Assembly (NCBI GenBank): GCA_002413665.1
Contig: DHXK01000243.1
Location: 1 to 10,052, forward strand
From: Legionellales bacterium UBA5158
Lineage (GTDB): Bacteria; Pseudomonadota; Gammaproteobacteria; DSM-16500
Reading direction: 5' to 3'
Length of the DNA stretch: 10,052 bases
Positions 6,798 through 10,052 of the stretch are shown here, one piece after another (positions within the stretch are counted from its first letter, which is position 1; every line of letters starts with the position of its first letter). Below the pieces are notes generated by a model. It saw only the letters and a program-made list of their open reading frames with translations, was not told where the DNA came from and ran no database searches. Position numbers and translations under genes: made by a program.

Positions 6798-7973
6798 ATG
6801 ACAACCTATAAAAATAAAAACTGGCCTAATGAAAAACAAAAACTTCTTATGCAAGTCGCTTTTGGTGATCCTAGTTTAGCGCAAGAATATTTTCAACAAT
6901 GGAATGCAAAGTATGGGTTATCTGATTTAGATGCACCCACTCGAGCCATTTTGCCTATGGTGATTCAAAGTATTCAGCAGTTAAAACATGGCATAGTCAG
7001 TGATGATTTGATTAAACGTTATCAACGATATTATCAACAGGTTTGGTTTGATAATTCTGTCAAATTAAAACAAGCATTTGAGGTCATCACTTTATTTAAT
7101 CAGCATCATATCAAAGTCTGCCTATTAAAAGGTGCTTCCATGCTTTTATATTATTATAAAAATATGGGCATGCGACCCGCTATCAGCGACTTCGATATTT
7201 TAATCTGCAAAAAAGATATTCCTAAAGCGATACATCTTTTACGTACACTCACTTTCAATCCCCAATGTTTTTTTGAATGGACGGGAATACGATTTGAAAA
7301 TCACCTATTACATACACCTGAGGTGATGGAATATGTTCATGCAATTACTTATCGAAAAGGTAAGCTAGATGTCGATATGCATTGGAAGTGCATGCATGTC
7401 TCCCATCAAGATGCTTCTTTTGAATCTTTGTTTTCTGATATGCGCGTAACTACCATTTTCAATAATCAGACTTATGTCTTTTCACCTGAACTTCAAGTAT
7501 TCCATACCTGTGTTCATGGCATGATGCAAATGTCTCATCAAGGAAAGTTCTGGTGGATCATGGACATACTCTACATTTTAACGCACTATCAGCATCCATT
7601 TGATTGGAACAAATTATATGATATCGCTAAAAAACATGGGTCATTAGACTATATACGAGATTTCATCAATTATGTTGAGCAACTCAACCCCTCACTGATC
7701 AAGCCGAACGACGTTGCTTGTTTTAAACGAAACTCAACGGACACTTTAAAAAGTAGCAACCTTATGCATCGCATACAGACATCACGATTTCGCTTACTGA
7801 GAAAACCTTTTTTTTATATTAGCATCTATCTGACATCCACAAAAAATAAATCTATACTGGCTAAGATGAGGCATTTTCCAACCTTTGTGAGAACATACTT
7901 CGGCATAGAAAAAAGTCTATTTACTTTTATGTTGAAGAAAATTATTAAAAATAGTGTGAGGAATATAGTTTGA
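6798..7973 (+). CDS. nucleotidyltransferase family protein (NTP_transf_5-like)
   Basis: A 391-residue cytosolic protein. Its core is a nucleotidyltransferase fold: VCLLKGASMLLYYY (about 107-120), then MRPAISDFDILI with Asp131 and Asp133 as likely metal ligands, then a helix DIPKAIHLLRTLTF. The downstream pieces DVDMHWKCMH and FWWIMDILYIL followed by FDWNKLYDIAKKHG are typical of the uncharacterised nucleotidyltransferase family PF14907. That family is often found with surface polysaccharide or peptide-modification genes, and its acceptor is not known. The C-terminal 80 residues (after about 310) are basic and hydrophobic and look unrelated. ATG at 6798 is chosen over the GTG immediately before it; neither has a strong ribosome binding site (GCGAGA at about 10 bases). 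It is the first gene of a tight operon, and its stop overlaps the next start by four bases (TTGA). Confidence 0.8.
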   Translation: MTTYKNKNWPNEKQKLLMQVAFGDPSLAQEYFQQWNAKYGLSDLDAPTRAILPMVIQSIQQLKHGIVSDDLIKRYQRYYQQVWFDNSVKLKQAFEVITLFNQHHIKVCLLKGASMLLYYYKNMGMRPAISDFDILICKKDIPKAIHLLRTLTFNPQCFFEWTGIRFENHLLHTPEVMEYVHAITYRKGKLDVDMHWKCMHVSHQDASFESLFSDMRVTTIFNNQTYVFSPELQVFHTCVHGMMQMSHQGKFWWIMDILYILTHYQHPFDWNKLYDIAKKHGSLDYIRDFINYVEQLNPSLIKPNDVACFKRNSTDTLKSSNLMHRIQTSRFRLLRKPFFYISIYLTSTKNKSILAKMRHFPTFVRTYFGIEKSLFTFMLKKIIKNSVRNIV

Positions 7974-8785
7974 TTACCATCATCATGCCATTTTACAAAA
8001 AATTGAAAGAGTTTATTTTTAGTTTTGAACATCACAATCTCAAAGAGTTCAACCAGTATCCTAATCTTGAACTTATCATCAGTGTAGATGATCCCTTTGA
8101 GTCTGATGAATTAATTACTTACCTAAAAAGTAAAACCCGCCTTTCTAAGGTAAAATTTGCCATCAAGGTTTTTGTCAATGAAAAAGCGCATACCTGGCGC
8201 TGCCCATCAAGTGCTATCAACGTAGGAATTAAACAAGCGCGCTACGAAAAAATAATTGTCATGTCACCTGAAACTGTTGCTCTCCCTCAAAGCATAGCGA
8301 AATTATTGAGAAATTGTCATTCAACTCAGTTTGCATTTGGCATTATTAAACACATGAAGCAGGAAAACCTAGCGTTTATCTATGACCTCGAAGAATTTTT
8401 TGATCAGGCGAAAATTCGCTTACTCCCCTATGGCTCCATTTGCTTTACCAAAGAACAAGCTGCACGAGTCGGTGGTTATGATGAAAGTTTCACTGAGTGG
8501 GGTGGTGACGATGATGATTTCAGAGAGCGACTCAGCAAAGCCGGATATCAAAAAATACCAACCTTCGCAAAATTTCTCCATCTCATTTTTAACAATCGGA
8601 ACGCTAACAGATCAAGTGAAAAAGAACAGTTATCCACAAAACAAGGTGTTTTACGGAAAATGAGACAAATCATAACTAAAGATCATTTCTTAGCGAACCT
8701 TGGAAACTATGGTAACGAATTCGGAAAAGTCTTTTTCGATTATCATCCCATCTCGCACACGATGTTACAGGCATGTGAGGCTTAG
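7970..8785 (+). CDS. glycosyltransferase, GT-A fold with GT7C-type motif
   Basis: A 271-residue soluble glycosyltransferase. The N-terminus ITIIMPFY is the first beta strand of a GT2/GT-A nucleotide-sugar domain, with LELIISVDDP as a later strand. SAINVGIKQARYEKIIVMSPET (about 81-102) occupies the place of the DxD region but has SPET instead of an Asp pair. The C-terminal block VGGYDESF followed by TEWGGDDDDF (about 167-184) is the galactosyltransferase-type (Glyco_transf_7C) acceptor/catalytic motif, and HLIFNN (204-209) replaces the usual His-containing tail. It likely moves a sugar from a nucleotide-sugar donor to a glycan; donor and acceptor are unknown. The start is TTG at 7970: GAGGA lies 7 bases upstream and the frame begins exactly at the conserved strand. 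It overlaps the previous stop and ends 2 bases before the next gene, so translation is probably coupled. Confidence 0.82.
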   Translation: MITIIMPFYKKLKEFIFSFEHHNLKEFNQYPNLELIISVDDPFESDELITYLKSKTRLSKVKFAIKVFVNEKAHTWRCPSSAINVGIKQARYEKIIVMSPETVALPQSIAKLLRNCHSTQFAFGIIKHMKQENLAFIYDLEEFFDQAKIRLLPYGSICFTKEQAARVGGYDESFTEWGGDDDDFRERLSKAGYQKIPTFAKFLHLIFNNRNANRSSEKEQLSTKQGVLRKMRQIITKDHFLANLGNYGNEFGKVFFDYHPISHTMLQACEA

Positions 8786-8787
8786 AC

Positions 8788-10038
8788 ATGCTCGGTCCTA
8801 TCATGATAGGCGTCAGTCAATTCGAATTGAATTTTATTGAAAAAAAATTATTGGCTCATCCTCATATTGGTGGTGTCATTCTGTTTGCTAGAAATTATCA
8901 TTTTACTGAACAACTGAAGCAGCTCATTTCATCTATTCAAGCAGTACGCATAAAAGCTAACTTAAGCCCTGCACTCATTGCGATAGATCATGAAGGGGGA
9001 AGCGTTCAACGATTACGGGGTGAAACGTTCACTTTATTACCCACTGCTTATACCGTTGGATGTTTATATCAAAAAAATCCAAATCGAGGACGTGCATTAG
9101 TGAAAGCCATGGCTACAGTAACAGCCTACGAGCTTGGTAGTTTGGGTATTGATCTATGTTTAGGACCTGTATTGGATTTATCACCTGCAAATCTTACCCC
9201 TGCTTCATCACGCCAGTACACTGATAACGCTATCACAGTAAGCGAGATTGCAAAAACTTATATATCTGAATTACAAGCCCACGGATTGTCATGTGCTGGA
9301 AAACATTTCCCAGGGTCAGGAAATGAAACAACGAATACACATTATGGAATTTCAATATCAAATGCTAGTGCAAAAACTTTGCTTAATGTATGTGTGAAAC
9401 CGTATAAGGCTCTAGCAAGCTCAGGGATACTAAAAGCCATCTTACTCTCCCATCGAATTTATATGAAGTTAGACGACAAGCCTCCCGCTGTATCAAGAGT
9501 ATGGTTACAAGATATACTCAGGAATCAACTACGGTTTGAAGGTGTCATCATCACCGATTGTTTACAAATGACAGGCGCTGCCACGATGGGGAAAAACTTA
9601 AAATCTAGAATCTATAATGCTCTAACAAGTGGTTGTGATCTCGTGCTTTGTTCTCATGTTTGTGATGGTTATTACAAAGAATTTTATGCAGCCTTAACCG
9701 ATCCTGAACTTGATTATTTGATCAATCAACGTCATGAGAAATCAGTTATAAAGCTACTGGCCTTAAAAAGAAAATATCGCGATGCTTATTACCATGAAGG
9801 ATTACAAAGTAAAGAATATCAAGTCAGCGTAGATTTTATTCGTTCCGTGTCTGACCTAAAACAACAACAAAAAAATATTATTCATCATCATAAAATTTTA
9901 ATTTATTTGAAAACGATTCGACACCTTAGAAAATTAAAATCAGGAAAGTTATTTTCATATTTATTTCCGGTGTTCAAAAATTTTTTTGCAAATCTTTATC
10001 TTTTCTATTGCAGACATCGCTACAAAAAGGATACATAA
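8788..10038 (+). CDS. NagZ-like glycoside hydrolase family 3 protein with altered dyad
   Basis: A 416-residue protein whose first 330 or so residues form a GH3 barrel close to NagZ (cytoplasmic beta-N-acetylglucosaminidase of peptidoglycan recycling). Visible blocks: HPHIGGVILFARNYH (24-38), AIDHEGGSVQRLR (65-77), DLCLGPVLDLSP (122-133), KHFPGSG (172-178), NTH (183-185) and the nucleophile Asp257 in ITDCLQMTGA. NagZ enzymes normally have KHFPGHG and a DSH dyad in which Asp-His acts as acid/base. Here His185 is kept, Asp is replaced by Asn183, and the His of KHFPGHG by Ser177. Activity may be changed or lost. After about 345 comes a Lys/Arg-rich tail with an amphipathic, aromatic segment (LFSYLFPVFKNFFANLYLFY) absent from ordinary NagZ; it could contact the membrane. 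No signal peptide. TGAGG 7 bases before the ATG supports the start. The operon context with a glycosyltransferase suggests a glycan other than routine cell-wall recycling. Confidence 0.85.
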   Translation: MLGPIMIGVSQFELNFIEKKLLAHPHIGGVILFARNYHFTEQLKQLISSIQAVRIKANLSPALIAIDHEGGSVQRLRGETFTLLPTAYTVGCLYQKNPNRGRALVKAMATVTAYELGSLGIDLCLGPVLDLSPANLTPASSRQYTDNAITVSEIAKTYISELQAHGLSCAGKHFPGSGNETTNTHYGISISNASAKTLLNVCVKPYKALASSGILKAILLSHRIYMKLDDKPPAVSRVWLQDILRNQLRFEGVIITDCLQMTGAATMGKNLKSRIYNALTSGCDLVLCSHVCDGYYKEFYAALTDPELDYLINQRHEKSVIKLLALKRKYRDAYYHEGLQSKEYQVSVDFIRSVSDLKQQQKNIIHHHKILIYLKTIRHLRKLKSGKLFSYLFPVFKNFFANLYLFYCRHRYKKDT

Positions 10039-10052
10039 ATGCCTATTATCAG
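10039..10052 (+). CDS. start of a further operon gene, cut by window edge
   Basis: ATG at 10039 follows the GH3 stop codon TAA with no gap. AAGGA lies 7-8 bases upstream. Only MPII and part of a fifth codon are visible. Such a beginning is compatible with another glycosyltransferase, but there is too little to call. Confidence 0.5.

Overview
The window is AT-rich DNA from a Gram-negative bacterium. Several protein families fit a gammaproteobacterium, possibly a host-associated Legionellales-like lineage. That placement is inference: it rests on low GC, a decayed YopJ-type effector gene and the gene styles, and no rRNA or other marker is present.

Left part (1-3785, all main genes on the minus strand): the 5' part of a J-domain co-chaperone that runs off the left edge; a stand-alone CPA2 cation/proton antiporter lacking the usual RCK domain; and a large CocE/NonD-type hydrolase of the peptidase S15 family. 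Between the last two, on the plus strand, lies a possible 19-residue hydrophobic peptide followed directly by a terminator-like hairpin.

Middle part (3980-6227): on the plus strand is a broken gene that, read across two frame changes, encodes a protein of the YopJ (C55) acetyltransferase/cysteine-protease effector family. It keeps the Gln/Cys motif and a recognisable C-terminal block. It has an ATT where the start codon should be, a frame change near 4081-4121, and a second frame change at an A7 run that is also a perfect A_AAA_AAC slippery heptamer. An OTU-like DGNC motif sits at its N-terminus. Facing it on the minus strand is an AI-2E/PerM-type membrane permease.

A 570-base gap (6228-6797) carries a strong long hairpin resembling a REP/MITE-type palindrome and a candidate promoter.

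Right part (6798-10052, plus strand): a tightly packed operon of a DUF-type nucleotidyltransferase (NTP_transf_5-like), a GT2/GT7C-type glycosyltransferase, a NagZ-like family 3 glycoside hydrolase whose acid/base dyad is altered, and the first codons of a further gene. Overlap or near-zero spacing, each with a good ribosome binding site, argues for joint expression. The set suggests synthesis or trimming of a glycan or glycoconjugate, but no substrate can be read from the sequence.
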